Assembly (NCBI GenBank): GCA_949742895.1
Contig: CATJRT010000269.1
Coordinates: 1 to 13,673, forward strand
Origin: an uncultured Eubacteriales bacterium
GTDB lineage: Bacteria > Bacillota_A > Clostridia > Oscillospirales > Oscillospiraceae
DNA length: 13,673 bases
Direction of reading: 5' to 3'
The position numbers and the translations under genes were made by a program. Shown here piece by piece: positions 6,799 to 13,673 of the stretch (positions are counted from its first letter, which is position 1; each line of letters opens with the position of its first letter). The notes under the pieces were generated by a model. The model worked only from the letters and a program-made list of their open reading frames with translations. It was not told where the DNA came from and made no database searches.

Positions 6799-7740
6799 TC
6801 ACCCATACAGCCGCAGCCATGCGCCGAACAGCGTCATACTGCTCCTGGAATGGGTGTGCACTTGATGCTCCAGATAGGTATACTGTTTTGTCCCCGGCAG
6901 CCGCCCAAACAGCGTCTCAATGGTGGCCGGAGGGCAGGTGCCGTCCGCGCCCCCGGCGGACAACATCACCGGCATGGTCAGCCGGTGGGCATGGCTCACG
7001 GTGTCGATATAACCCAGGCGAGTCCAAAATTCGCTGTGCGGAGTGGTATCATAGACCGGGCGGAGAATGCCGTAGGCGTCCCCCTCCAGCCCGGAGCGGG
7101 GGAAGTCCGTGAGGAAGGGCAGATCGGCGCACACACAGCGCACACGCTCCGGCCCAAGGATTGAGGCCATGAGCAGCGAGCCGCCCCCGCCCTGGCTGGT
7201 GCCGAAGAAGGACAGGCGGTTGGGAAGAACCCCGGGCTGCTCCAAGGCCCAGCGGACAGCCAGCAGGCAGTCGGACAGCCAGTCCGCATAGCCCCCGGGG
7301 AGGCCCGCGGCGGTATTGGGTAAAACCGGCCAGTTCCCGTCGGAAAGGGCCAGCTCCTCACTGGTCCGCTCCGGCGTTACATAGCCCAGGGGGGAAATGT
7401 GCAGGATATTAAACCCCTGATCGGCAAGCTGGGGGTGCAGGGAGATGGAGCTGCCATACCCCGGCAGATTGATCAGCAGCGGAGCCGGGCCGTTCAAGGC
7501 CGGCTGCCAGTAGCCGTAAAATGGGCGGCGGCCATCGCCCGCGGTAAAGCGGATATACCGGTTTTCCAGCGTATTCGGGCTGTTGCCGAAAGACAGGCGG
7601 ATCGGGGTAAAGACCAGCGGCTCCCCTGTGACAGGCACCGCCTGGCTTCGTGCCAGCAGCTGTTCCGCCCAAGCGTCTACCTGGCTGGCCGCCGGATAGC
7701 AGGGAGACGCCTCCTCTAAAAACTTTGCCGCGTCAAACAT
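6799..7740 (-). CDS. Divergent CE7-type acetyl esterase (acetyl-xylan esterase / cephalosporin-C deacetylase family)
   Basis: A 313-residue cytoplasmic alpha/beta hydrolase; no signal peptide is visible. The match to carbohydrate esterase family 7 is clear. The nucleophile elbow is FFGTSQGGGG (178-187, S182), followed by CADLPFLTDFPRSG, and the acid region is SAGGADGTCPPAT (261-273, D266). The base is probably H292 in TYLEHQ. Two CE7 signatures are altered: the RGQ region reads LGY (118-120) and the C-terminal HE pair reads HQ. CE7 enzymes remove acetyl groups from short xylo-oligosaccharides and other small esters inside the cell. ATG 7740 is preceded by GAAGGAGGG. The gene is divergent from an AraC regulator followed by a sugar transporter, which suggests it deacylates the transported substrate. 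Family fairly sure, ester unknown. Confidence 0.85.
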   Translation of the reverse strand: MFDAAKFLEEASPCYPAASQVDAWAEQLLARSQAVPVTGEPLVFTPIRLSFGNSPNTLENRYIRFTAGDGRRPFYGYWQPALNGPAPLLINLPGYGSSISLHPQLADQGFNILHISPLGYVTPERTSEELALSDGNWPVLPNTAAGLPGGYADWLSDCLLAVRWALEQPGVLPNRLSFFGTSQGGGGSLLMASILGPERVRCVCADLPFLTDFPRSGLEGDAYGILRPVYDTTPHSEFWTRLGYIDTVSHAHRLTMPVMLSAGGADGTCPPATIETLFGRLPGTKQYTYLEHQVHTHSRSSMTLFGAWLRLYG

Positions 7741-7787
7741 GGCAAGCCCTCCTTCTGTGGTTTGTCCATATCATATCAGGTTCCCGC

Positions 7788-7817
7788 TTGACATTCCAGC
7801 TCTGCCGCGCCTATAAT
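7788..7817 (+). promoter_or_regulatory. Consensus sigma-70-type promoter of the AraC-family regulator
   Basis: TTGACA (7788-7793) and TATAAT (7812-7817) are both perfect consensus hexamers, 18 bases apart. The start would be near 7824, with about a 48-base leader to the ATG at 7872. This implies steady expression of the regulator. Confidence 0.85.
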
Positions 7818-7871
7818 TAGCACAGTCCAACCAATTTATCCCCTTTTTTGTGTCGCTGTGGAGGCCGTCAT

Positions 7872-8777
7872 ATGGAGATCCCAAAATCCCTTTATACCGC
7901 CATGCGGTTTAATTTCCTCTATGTGGACAAGTACTTTTTTAAGCAGGGCTGGGTGTACCCGGAGAGCTATGTCCCCTACTGCATGGTACGGTATATCCTG
8001 AAGGGCAGCGCGGTGTTTATCATCGACGGCACCCAATATACCGTCCACCAGGACGAGGTGGCCTACATCCCCGATGGCTGTATGCTGGAGTGCTACAGCC
8101 TGGACAACGATCTGGAGTTTATCTCCATCCGCTTCGTCACCACAGTCCAGCTCAACGGTGGGGACTACCTGGAGGAGTTTTTCCATGTGCCCGCCGTCAC
8201 CTCCGCTGTCCAGCCCAGCCTGCTGGCCCATTTCCAGGAGGTCTACCGAAACGCCACCAGCAAAAATTCCAGCCGCCTGTTCCGCATCCGGGGGAACCTG
8301 GAGCTGATCATCGCCCTACTGGTAGAGCAGCAGGAGGCAGACGCCCCGGAGCAGCCCTCGTACTTCAGCGGAGAAGCGCAGGAATCCGTGGCCATGGACT
8401 CCTTCACGGTGGAGCGGATCTACCATCGCGAAAAACGCTCCCTCACCATCAAGCGGGACCCCCGGATTCAAACTGTGGTGGAGTACCTGATCAGCCATCC
8501 TACCGAGCGGTTCAGTATCTCCTATCTCTGCGATATCGCACAGATGAGTCCCAGCTCCCTGCGGCGGCATTTCAAGGAACACACCGGCAAGACCCCGGGG
8601 GATTTCATCAAAGAAGTGCGGATCATGGTGGCGGCCCGGCAGCTTTTGGCCACCAACGAGCGGATCTCCACCATTGCCTACGATCTAGGTTTTACGGATC
8701 AGAACTATTTTTCCCGCAAATTCAAGCAGGTGTTTGGGGTATCCCCCAGCCAGTACCGACTGTCCTCCAGAGAATAA
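7872..8777 (+). CDS. AraC-family transcriptional regulator
   Basis: A 301-residue protein when started at ATG 7872, which has GGAGG at 7860-7864 with a 7-base gap. An in-frame TTG at 7848 would add 8 residues but has no ribosome site. The N-terminal part has a cupin-like sugar-binding barrel (about 35-95, with GSAVFIIDGTQYTV and EVAYIPDGCMLECYSL). The C-terminal AraC domain (about 197-298) holds two helix-turn-helices: around FSISYLCDIAQMSPSSLRR (214-232) and around ISTIAYDLGFTDQNYFSR (265-282), ending in FGVSPSQYR. Such proteins usually activate adjacent sugar-use genes when they bind the sugar. It lies between the esterase and the transporter genes and probably controls both. The ligand is unknown. 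Confidence 0.93.
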   Translation: MEIPKSLYTAMRFNFLYVDKYFFKQGWVYPESYVPYCMVRYILKGSAVFIIDGTQYTVHQDEVAYIPDGCMLECYSLDNDLEFISIRFVTTVQLNGGDYLEEFFHVPAVTSAVQPSLLAHFQEVYRNATSKNSSRLFRIRGNLELIIALLVEQQEADAPEQPSYFSGEAQESVAMDSFTVERIYHREKRSLTIKRDPRIQTVVEYLISHPTERFSISYLCDIAQMSPSSLRRHFKEHTGKTPGDFIKEVRIMVAARQLLATNERISTIAYDLGFTDQNYFSRKFKQVFGVSPSQYRLSSRE

Positions 8778-8794
8778 CACGAAATATTTCTTCC

Positions 8795-8863
8795 ATTTTG
8801 AGCGAATCGTGCTAATATTGGGAAGATTTTGGTCTACCCTTTCCCCCTGAGGGCACGTATAAT
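8795..8863 (+). promoter_or_regulatory. Activator-dependent promoter candidate for the transporter operon
   Basis: A perfect -10 TATAAT lies at 8858-8863, but the -35 position (about 8835-8840, TACCCT) has no resemblance to TTGACA. Upstream are ATTTTG (8795-8800), ATATTG (8815-8820) and ATTTTG (8826-8831), spaced 20 and 11 bases, so on roughly the same face of the helix. A weak -35 with phased repeats fits control by the neighbouring AraC protein. The repeats are short and could be chance. Confidence 0.45.
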
Positions 8864-8915
8864 GAGCGCGTAGGGCAAAATGCCCAATAAAAACGCCAAA
8901 GTGGAGGTAAAGGTT

Positions 8916-10304
8916 ATGAAAAAAGTCTTGGCAATGCTCTTGGCTGCCATGCTGCTCCTCGGCTGTCTGACAGCCTGCGGCAGTGAAAACAACCCCGACA
9001 CCCCGACCAATCCCCCTGCCAACTCCGATCCCGCAAAAACAGATGCTCCCAATCCCCCCGCCGATCAGGAGCTTGAGGGTGAGATTACCTTCTGGCACTC
9101 CTTCACCCAGGGCCCCCGGCTGGAGACTCTCCAGGCCGCGGCAGACGCCTTCATGAAGGACAATCCCAAGGTGAAGATCACCATTGAAACTTTCTCCTGG
9201 GCCGACTTCTACACCAAGTGGACCACCGGCCTGGCCTCCGGCAATGTGCCCGATATGTCCACCGCCCAGATCGGCCAAGCGGTAGAGATGATGAATGCCG
9301 GTGCCATCCGGCCTATGGACAGCCTTATTGACCGCATGGGCCGGGATCGATTCTACGAGGCCCCTCTGGCCGAGATGACCTATGAGGACGGGAAATGTTA
9401 CGGGATCCCCATTTATTCCCACGCGTTTGTCATGTGGTACCGCAAGGATCTGCTGGAGAAGTACAATATGGATGTGCCCACTACCTGGGATGAAATGATG
9501 GCCTGCGCCACCGCCTTCACGGAGGGCGAGGGTGGGAATGTGTACGGCTGCTCCGTCCCTATGGGCAACAATGACCAGTATTGCACCTATTTCATGGATA
9601 TCTATATGGGCAGCCGGGGAGCGTCCCTACTCACTGAAGATCGCAAGGCCAACCTGACCAGCCCTGAGGCCCTGGAGGGCATTCAATACTGGGTGGATAT
9701 GTACAAGAAGAATTCTCCTGCCGAATCCATCAACTATAATACTCTGGATCAGGCCACCCTGTACTATCAGGGCAAAAACGCCTTTGATTTCAACTCTGGG
9801 TTCCATATTGGCGGCGTGGAGGCCAACACCCCCGAGTTAATGGACTACATTGACTGTGCCCCTGTCCCCACCAAGAATAAGGGGGAGGAGCCTGAGTATA
9901 TCGTCCACAACACGCCGCTGGTGATCTGGCAGGCCTCCAAGCACCCCGAGATCTGTGAGGCTTTTATCGAGTATCTCTATACCCCTGAGATCTATGTGCC
10001 CTTCCTCCATTCGGTTCCCGTTGGGATGCTCCCTGCCCTCAAGGAAATCACGAACGACCCCGCGTTTCTGGACAATGAGTATATGCAGAAGTATTCCCAC
10101 TGCCTTGAGGTCATCAGCAATGCGGTGAACCACGGCACCTTCCTGGGCATGGAGAATGGTCCTTGTGTGGAATCGGGCATCATTGCCAACTCCCGCGTGA
10201 TTGAAAATATGTTCCAAGATATCGTTTTGAACGGGACAGACATCGAAACTGCGGCCAAGAACGCGGAAACTCAACTGAATGAGATGTTTGCGGCGGCATC
10301 GTAA
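8916..10304 (+). CDS. Sugar ABC transporter substrate-binding lipoprotein (CUT1, family 1 SBP)
   Basis: A 462-residue lipoprotein. ATG 8916 has GGAGG at 8903-8907 and gives a proper leader, MKKVLAMLLAAMLLLG, then lipobox LTAC with lipidated C21. The upstream in-frame ATG at 8880 would spoil the leader. A Pro/Asn/Asp-rich linker (about 24-50) separates the anchor from the binding domain. That domain begins EGEITFWHSFTQGPRLETLQ and continues with CYGIPIYSHAFVMWYRKDLL and VPTTWDEM, typical of family-1 extracellular solute-binding proteins for oligosaccharides or glycerol-phosphate-type ligands. It delivers substrate to the two permeases encoded next. Aromatic residues (many Trp, Tyr, Phe) suit a carbohydrate ligand, but which one cannot be read from sequence. 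Confidence 0.93.
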   Translation: MKKVLAMLLAAMLLLGCLTACGSENNPDTPTNPPANSDPAKTDAPNPPADQELEGEITFWHSFTQGPRLETLQAAADAFMKDNPKVKITIETFSWADFYTKWTTGLASGNVPDMSTAQIGQAVEMMNAGAIRPMDSLIDRMGRDRFYEAPLAEMTYEDGKCYGIPIYSHAFVMWYRKDLLEKYNMDVPTTWDEMMACATAFTEGEGGNVYGCSVPMGNNDQYCTYFMDIYMGSRGASLLTEDRKANLTSPEALEGIQYWVDMYKKNSPAESINYNTLDQATLYYQGKNAFDFNSGFHIGGVEANTPELMDYIDCAPVPTKNKGEEPEYIVHNTPLVIWQASKHPEICEAFIEYLYTPEIYVPFLHSVPVGMLPALKEITNDPAFLDNEYMQKYSHCLEVISNAVNHGTFLGMENGPCVESGIIANSRVIENMFQDIVLNGTDIETAAKNAETQLNEMFAAAS

Positions 10305-10332
10305 TTCCAGTGTTCATGACCGACAAGCTCTG

Positions 10333-10358
10333 TGTGGCGGGGGATTTCCCCCGCCACA
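10333..10358 (+). repeat. Perfect 11-bp hairpin between binding-protein and permease genes
   Basis: TGTGGCGGGGG (10333-10343) pairs perfectly with 10348-10358 around an ATTT loop. No T tract follows, so full termination is unlikely. In binding-protein operons such a structure commonly protects the upstream mRNA or partly attenuates transcription, giving more binding protein than permease. That role is inferred. Confidence 0.7.
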
Positions 10359-10383
10359 GCCCTCTTAGAAAGGAGGACGGAAT

Positions 10384-11277
10384 ATGCGAAGCAACAAGAG
10401 GATGATCGGGCGACTCACCTGCTGGCTCTTTATTTTGCCTGCCATGCTGGTTGTCCTGCTCCTTTTGCTCTATCCTGTTCTATCCAGCATCTTCTTTAGC
10501 CTTACCAACAAAAACCTGATCAAGCCCGGCTATACCTTCATCGGGCTTGAAAACTACATCAAGATTTTGACCGATTCCGGCTTCTGGTCGGCCTTCCTCA
10601 ACAATCTGAAGTGGACGGTGTGTTCCCTGCTGGGCCAGCTTCTGGTGGGCTTCACCGCCGCCCTGGCCTTGAACCGAATCCGGCACGGCTCCAGCCTGTT
10701 CCGCACGCTTCTGATCATCCCGTGGGCGTTTCCCTCTATCGTGCTGGCCTTTTCGTGGAAGTGGATTCTCAACAGCGTGTCCGGCTTCCTGCCCAACTTC
10801 CTGGTGGAGATCGGCTTGTGCGCCACGCCGCCGGAGTTTTTAAGCAGCGGCGGGCTGGTGTTCCCCACCCTGATCTTCATCAACGTCTGGTTTGGCGCGC
10901 CGCTGATCATGGTAAATGTCCTATCCGCCCTCCAGACGGTGCCCCGTGATCAGTACGAGGCGGCCCAGCTGGACGGCGCGTCCCCCTGGCAGTCCTTTAT
11001 GTACATTACGGTGCCCCACATCCGCACGGTGGTGGGCCTGCTGGTGGTACTGCGCACCATCTGGGTGTTCAACAGCTTTGATATCATCTACCTGATCACT
11101 GGCGGCGGCCCCGCCGGGCTGACGATGACGGTGCCCATCTATGCCTACAACGTGGGCTGGGGGCTGAAGCTGCTGGGCCGATCCTCCGCGGTCACCGTTC
11201 TGCTGCTTCTGTTCCTGCTGCTGGTTTGCTCCCTGTACTTCCGGCTGCTGAACAAATGGGAAAAGGAGGCAGAGTAA
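10384..11277 (+). CDS. Sugar ABC transporter permease, MalF/UgpA type
   Basis: A 297-residue inner-membrane protein of the CUT1 permease family. A first hydrophobic segment (about 13-39) is followed by the FTNxNL-like stretch SLTNKNLIKPGYTFIGLENY, then further membrane segments near 72-96, 106-128, 157-181, 212-232 and 268-290. The ATPase-contacting EAA loop is clear: YEAAQLDGASPWQSFMYIT (191-209). AAAGGAGG precedes ATG 10384. The stop overlaps the next gene's start by one base, so the two permeases are translationally coupled. Confidence 0.94.
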   Translation: MRSNKRMIGRLTCWLFILPAMLVVLLLLLYPVLSSIFFSLTNKNLIKPGYTFIGLENYIKILTDSGFWSAFLNNLKWTVCSLLGQLLVGFTAALALNRIRHGSSLFRTLLIIPWAFPSIVLAFSWKWILNSVSGFLPNFLVEIGLCATPPEFLSSGGLVFPTLIFINVWFGAPLIMVNVLSALQTVPRDQYEAAQLDGASPWQSFMYITVPHIRTVVGLLVVLRTIWVFNSFDIIYLITGGGPAGLTMTVPIYAYNVGWGLKLLGRSSAVTVLLLLFLLLVCSLYFRLLNKWEKEAE

Positions 11278-12122
11278 TGCGCAACAAGAAAATGCTGCGG
11301 CGGGGCTGGCTGGGCAATACCGTAAGCTACGTCTACCTCACCATACTGGCCGTGATCGCCGCCTTCCCGCTCTTGTGGGTGATTCTCTCCTCCGTCAAGG
11401 GCAAGGGGGAGATGATGTCCGACCCCACCGCCATCCTGCCCAAAACCTTCACGCTGGATAATTTCCGCACAGTGATCGGTCAGCTCAATTTCGGCGGCAA
11501 TATTGTCAACAGCGTGATTGTGGCAGGGTGCACCACCCTGATCGCCATCTTCATCTCCGCCCTGGGGGCTTACGGCGTGGTGCGGTTCTTCCCCAAGTTT
11601 GGGAAGGTAATGACCCGGGTGCTGATCACCACCTATATGTTCCCACCTATCCTTCTGGCGGTGCCCTACTCCATCATCATGGGGAAGCTGGGGATGATGA
11701 ACAGCCGCGTGGGACTGGTTATCGTCTACTTGTCTATCTCGGTTCCCTATGCGGTGTGGCTGCTGGTGGGTTTCTTCCAGACGGTTCCGCTGGAGATCGA
11801 GGAATCGGGCCGGGTGGACGGGGCGAACAAGTTCCAGGTCTTTACGCGGATCGTCCTGCCCATTGTGGCTCCCGGCATTGTGGCTGTGGCCATCTACACC
11901 TTTATCAATGTGTGGAACGAGTTTCTCTACTCCCTCATTTTGATCAACAGCAGCAGTAAGATGACCGTGGCTGTAGCATTGAAATCCCTGGGAGGGCAGG
12001 AGGTGCTGGACTGGGGCGTAATGATGGCCGCGTCCACCTTGGTGGTGGTGCCGTCCGTGATATTCTTTATGCTGATCCAGCGAAAGATTGCCGGCGGACT
12101 GGCCGCCGGTGCCATCAAGTGA
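11277..12122 (+). CDS. Sugar ABC transporter permease, MalG/UgpE type
   Basis: A 281-residue partner permease. The start is ATG 11277 in a TAATG overlap with the previous stop, behind AGGAGG at 11264-11269; a longer frame starting at 11226 lies inside the upstream gene and has no ribosome site. Membrane segments lie near 18-40, 76-103, 115-136, 145-168, 193-215 and 250-267. The cytoplasmic coupling loop is EIEESGRVDGANKFQVFTRIVLP (173-195), with EES where EAA is usual, a common variation. The sequence ends GGLAAGAIK, typical of the MalG group. No ATPase gene follows, so a shared MsmX-like ATPase is likely. Confidence 0.94.
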   Translation: MRNKKMLRRGWLGNTVSYVYLTILAVIAAFPLLWVILSSVKGKGEMMSDPTAILPKTFTLDNFRTVIGQLNFGGNIVNSVIVAGCTTLIAIFISALGAYGVVRFFPKFGKVMTRVLITTYMFPPILLAVPYSIIMGKLGMMNSRVGLVIVYLSISVPYAVWLLVGFFQTVPLEIEESGRVDGANKFQVFTRIVLPIVAPGIVAVAIYTFINVWNEFLYSLILINSSSKMTVAVALKSLGGQEVLDWGVMMAASTLVVVPSVIFFMLIQRKIAGGLAAGAIK

Positions 12123-12155
12123 TTGCCGCATCATATTTTGAGGAGGAATTACGCT

Positions 12156-13262
12156 ATGAAAACCATCGGATATGCCATTGTCGGCACCGGCTATTTTGGG
12201 GCGGAGCTGGGCCGAATCATGCAGGAACAGGAGGGGACAAAGATCGCCGCAGTGCTTGACCCGGAAAATGGGGAGAGCGTTGCCGCCGAATTGGGCTGTG
12301 ACTACGAGACGGATCTGGATGCAATCTGCGGCCGTCAGGACGTGGATGCGGTGATTATCGCCACCCCGAACTACCTCCACAAGGAGCCGGTGCTGTGCGC
12401 TGCCCGCCATAAGAAGCACGTGTTCTGTGAAAAGCCCATCGCCCTGCGCTACGCCGACTGCGACGAAATGGTACGGGCCTGCCAGGAGAACGGCGTGATC
12501 TTTATGGCCGGCCATGTGATGAACTTCTTCCGGGGCGTCCGCCACGCCAAGCAGCTCATCGCCGAGGGGAAGATCGGCCGGGTGCTGTACGTCCACTCCG
12601 CCCGGAACGGCTGGGAGGAGCCCCAGCCCTCCATCAGCTGGAAAAAGGTCCGGGCCAAGTCGGGCGGGCACCTTTACCACCACATTCACGAGGTGGACTG
12701 CATCCAGTTCCTGATGGGCCATGCCACCCAGGTTACCATGACCGGCGGCAATGTGGCCCACCGGGGGGACAACTTCGGGGACGAGGACGATATGCTTTTC
12801 CTCCTCATGGAGTTTGGCAACAACACCTATGCGGTGGTGGAGTATGGCTCCGCTTTCCACTACCCGGAGCATTATGTGCTGATCCAGGGCACCAAGGGGT
12901 ATATCCGGCTGGATATGTGCAATGTGGGGATGACGGTCAAGACCATGGACGGCGGGGAGGAGCGTTACCTGCTTCACGAGAACCAGGAGGAGGACGACCA
13001 GCGCACCTACATTTACCACAGCACGGAAATGGACGGTGCCATCCAGTACGGCCACCCGGGGAAAAAGCCCCCGCTGTGGCTCCACGGGATTATGAAGAAC
13101 GAAATGAAGTTCTTCAACGGTATCATGCACGGCGATCCGATCCCCGAGGAGTTTAAACCCCTGCTGACCGGCGAGGCGGCCCGGGCGGTGATCGCCACGG
13201 CGGACGCCGCCACTCTCTCCCTGCGGGAGAACCGGAAGGTGAAGGTGTCCGAGATTATGTAA
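12156..13262 (+). CDS. Gfo/Idh/MocA-family NAD(P)-dependent oxidoreductase
   Basis: A 368-residue cytoplasmic enzyme. ATG 12156 is preceded by GAGGAGG (12140-12146); the frame is open further upstream but without a ribosome site. The Rossmann domain has IVGTGYFG (8-15), VDAVIIATPNYLH (63-75) and the hallmark CEKPIAL (91-97), whose lysine is catalytic in this family. The substrate region reads SGGHLYHHIHEVD (169-181). The HxxxD-type core is present, but the usual Asp two residues before the first conserved hydrophobic is His here. Family members oxidise, reduce or epimerise sugars and inositols, or act by NAD-dependent glycoside cleavage. Last gene of the transporter operon, 33 bases after the permease stop, so it probably works on the imported sugar or its deacylated form. 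Confidence 0.92.
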   Translation: MKTIGYAIVGTGYFGAELGRIMQEQEGTKIAAVLDPENGESVAAELGCDYETDLDAICGRQDVDAVIIATPNYLHKEPVLCAARHKKHVFCEKPIALRYADCDEMVRACQENGVIFMAGHVMNFFRGVRHAKQLIAEGKIGRVLYVHSARNGWEEPQPSISWKKVRAKSGGHLYHHIHEVDCIQFLMGHATQVTMTGGNVAHRGDNFGDEDDMLFLLMEFGNNTYAVVEYGSAFHYPEHYVLIQGTKGYIRLDMCNVGMTVKTMDGGEERYLLHENQEEDDQRTYIYHSTEMDGAIQYGHPGKKPPLWLHGIMKNEMKFFNGIMHGDPIPEEFKPLLTGEAARAVIATADAATLSLRENRKVKVSEIM

Positions 13263-13346
13263 GGGACGGCGGCCGGAACAGTTTTCCTTGACAGCTGTAC
13301 GTTGGAAGGGCTTTTATCGTTGTTCCCTTTTGTGTTGTTCTGTGTT

Positions 13347-13386
13347 CCACCGCCTGACGGGGGCATTGTCCTCTGTCAGGCGGTGG
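13347..13386 (+). repeat. 12-bp perfect inverted repeat after the oxidoreductase gene
   Basis: CCACCGCCTGAC (13347-13358) pairs exactly with 13375-13386 around a 16-base loop. A weak T stretch (ATGTTTTGG) follows a few bases later, so it may help end the operon transcript. It lies 85 bases beyond the stop. Confidence 0.5.
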
Positions 13387-13506
13387 GCGGATGTTTTGGG
13401 AACGATGGGGCTATCAACGTGCACGGGGGATTGTTCCGCTGTGGGTTCTGCGGTTTATGCGTGCGCAGGCTTGGGGAGCGGGTGGCCCACAACAGGAAAC
13501 GAGCGG

Positions 13507-13547
13507 GCGGAGGCAATGGAGCGGAAAGTGCCATTGCCTCCGCTTTT
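13507..13547 (+). terminator. Rho-independent terminator of the sugar operon
   Basis: The 13-bp perfect arms GCGGAGGCAATGG (13507-13519) and 13531-13543 surround an 11-base loop, followed directly by TTTT on the plus strand. It is the best termination signal after the oxidoreductase gene, 245 bases past its stop. Confidence 0.7.
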
Positions 13548-13597
13548 CTGGAACAAAGCTGCCCCCGAGGTGCCGGATGGTTTCGAGGGAGGGGGGA

Positions 13598-13673
13598 TCA
13601 GTTGTAGGGGATCAGCCGCTCTTGCACCGCTTGATCGAGACACTGATGGAGCACGGCGTGAAGACCGCGGAGG
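13598..13673 (-). pseudogene. Fragment of a tyrosine recombinase/integrase (core-binding domain), running off the right edge
   Basis: Read on the minus strand, the last 76 bases give LRGLHAVLHQCLDQAVQER followed by LIPYN and then TGA (13600-13598). This matches the end of the SAM-like core-binding domain of phage and transposon integrases, where the pattern is roughly LH..L..AL.QAV...LI..NP. In an intact enzyme a proline and the whole catalytic domain (R..HxxR..Y) should follow, but the frame stops here and neither other minus-strand frame clearly continues it. It is therefore probably the 5' part of a broken integrase. Only 24 residues are seen, so the call is tentative. Confidence 0.5.

Larger units (their letters stand above)
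13263..13597. other. Intergenic region after the sugar operon
   Basis: No gene is supported. A 101-codon plus-strand frame (13302-13607) runs through both hairpins, has no ribosome site and is Gly/Cys-rich, so I take it as chance. The region holds the two hairpins listed separately. Confidence 0.6.

Noticed and set aside
7848..7871. TTG start adding eight residues to the AraC-family regulator.
   Set aside because: The GGAGG at 7860-7864 lies downstream of the TTG and is ideally placed for ATG 7872.
8880..8915. Upstream ATG extending the binding lipoprotein by 12 residues.
   Set aside because: The extension places charged residues before the leader and lacks a ribosome site; ATG 8916 has GGAGG and yields a standard lipoprotein signal.
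11145..13130. A 661-codon open frame on the minus strand opposite the permease and oxidoreductase genes.
   Set aside because: It is His/Gln/Val-rich, has no recognisable domain or ribosome site, and lies antisense to three well-supported genes; it is a by-product of GC-rich codon use.
13601..13673. Plus-strand frame at the right edge reading LLHRLIETLMEHGVKTAE, like the start of a regulator gene.
   Set aside because: It has no start codon with a ribosome site, and the minus-strand reading of the same codons fits an integrase core-binding domain much better.

Overview
The window looks like a chromosomal segment of a Gram-positive anaerobe of the class Clostridia, most likely an Oscillospirales-type gut bacterium. 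This is an inference from several things in the sequence. Almost every real gene has a strong AGGAGG-type ribosome binding site. The base composition is moderately GC-rich. There is a short-leader lipoprotein, a decayed S-layer-homology (SLH) fragment, and a clostridial 4-hydroxybutyrate-type CoA-transferase. No tRNA, rRNA or CRISPR array was seen.

Left block (1-5012, all on the minus strand). A PAS-AAA+-Fis sigma-54 activator (3478-4878) lies upstream of a three-gene operon. In order of transcription the operon encodes a ketopantoate-reductase-family dehydrogenase (2111-3172), a 3-hydroxyacyl-CoA-dehydrogenase-fold dehydrogenase of the carnitine/gulonate type (1136-2095) and a family-I CoA-transferase that runs off the left edge. 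The three genes are 15 bases apart. Between activator and operon are two stacked terminators, a perfect 18-bp inverted repeat in the position of an activator site, and a near-perfect -24/-12 sigma-54 promoter (3213-3228). This reads as a self-contained, inducible catabolic module for an unidentified hydroxy- or keto-acid that is oxidised and activated to a CoA thioester.

Middle (about 5013-6740). This stretch holds no intact gene. It contains a broken SLH-domain fragment (5064-5501) and about 1.2 kb of non-coding, hairpin-rich, GC-skewed sequence that resembles debris of a mobile element. It ends in a bidirectional terminator (6696-6737).

Right block (6799-13262). A divergent CE7-type carbohydrate esterase (minus strand) faces an AraC-family regulator that has a consensus sigma-70 promoter. 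After the regulator comes a CUT1-type sugar ABC transporter (lipoprotein binding protein and two permeases, no ATPase) and a Gfo/Idh/MocA oxidoreductase, all on the plus strand. The logic is that an acetylated or otherwise esterified sugar is taken up, deacylated and oxidised or epimerised, with the AraC protein switching the locus on. The ATPase is presumably a shared MsmX-type protein encoded elsewhere.

Right edge (13263-13673). After two hairpins, one of them a good terminator, the last 76 bases read on the minus strand as a fragment of the core-binding domain of a tyrosine integrase that ends in a stop. This suggests a second mobile-element scar. The most notable item is the complete sigma-54 control circuit next to an operon with an unassigned substrate.
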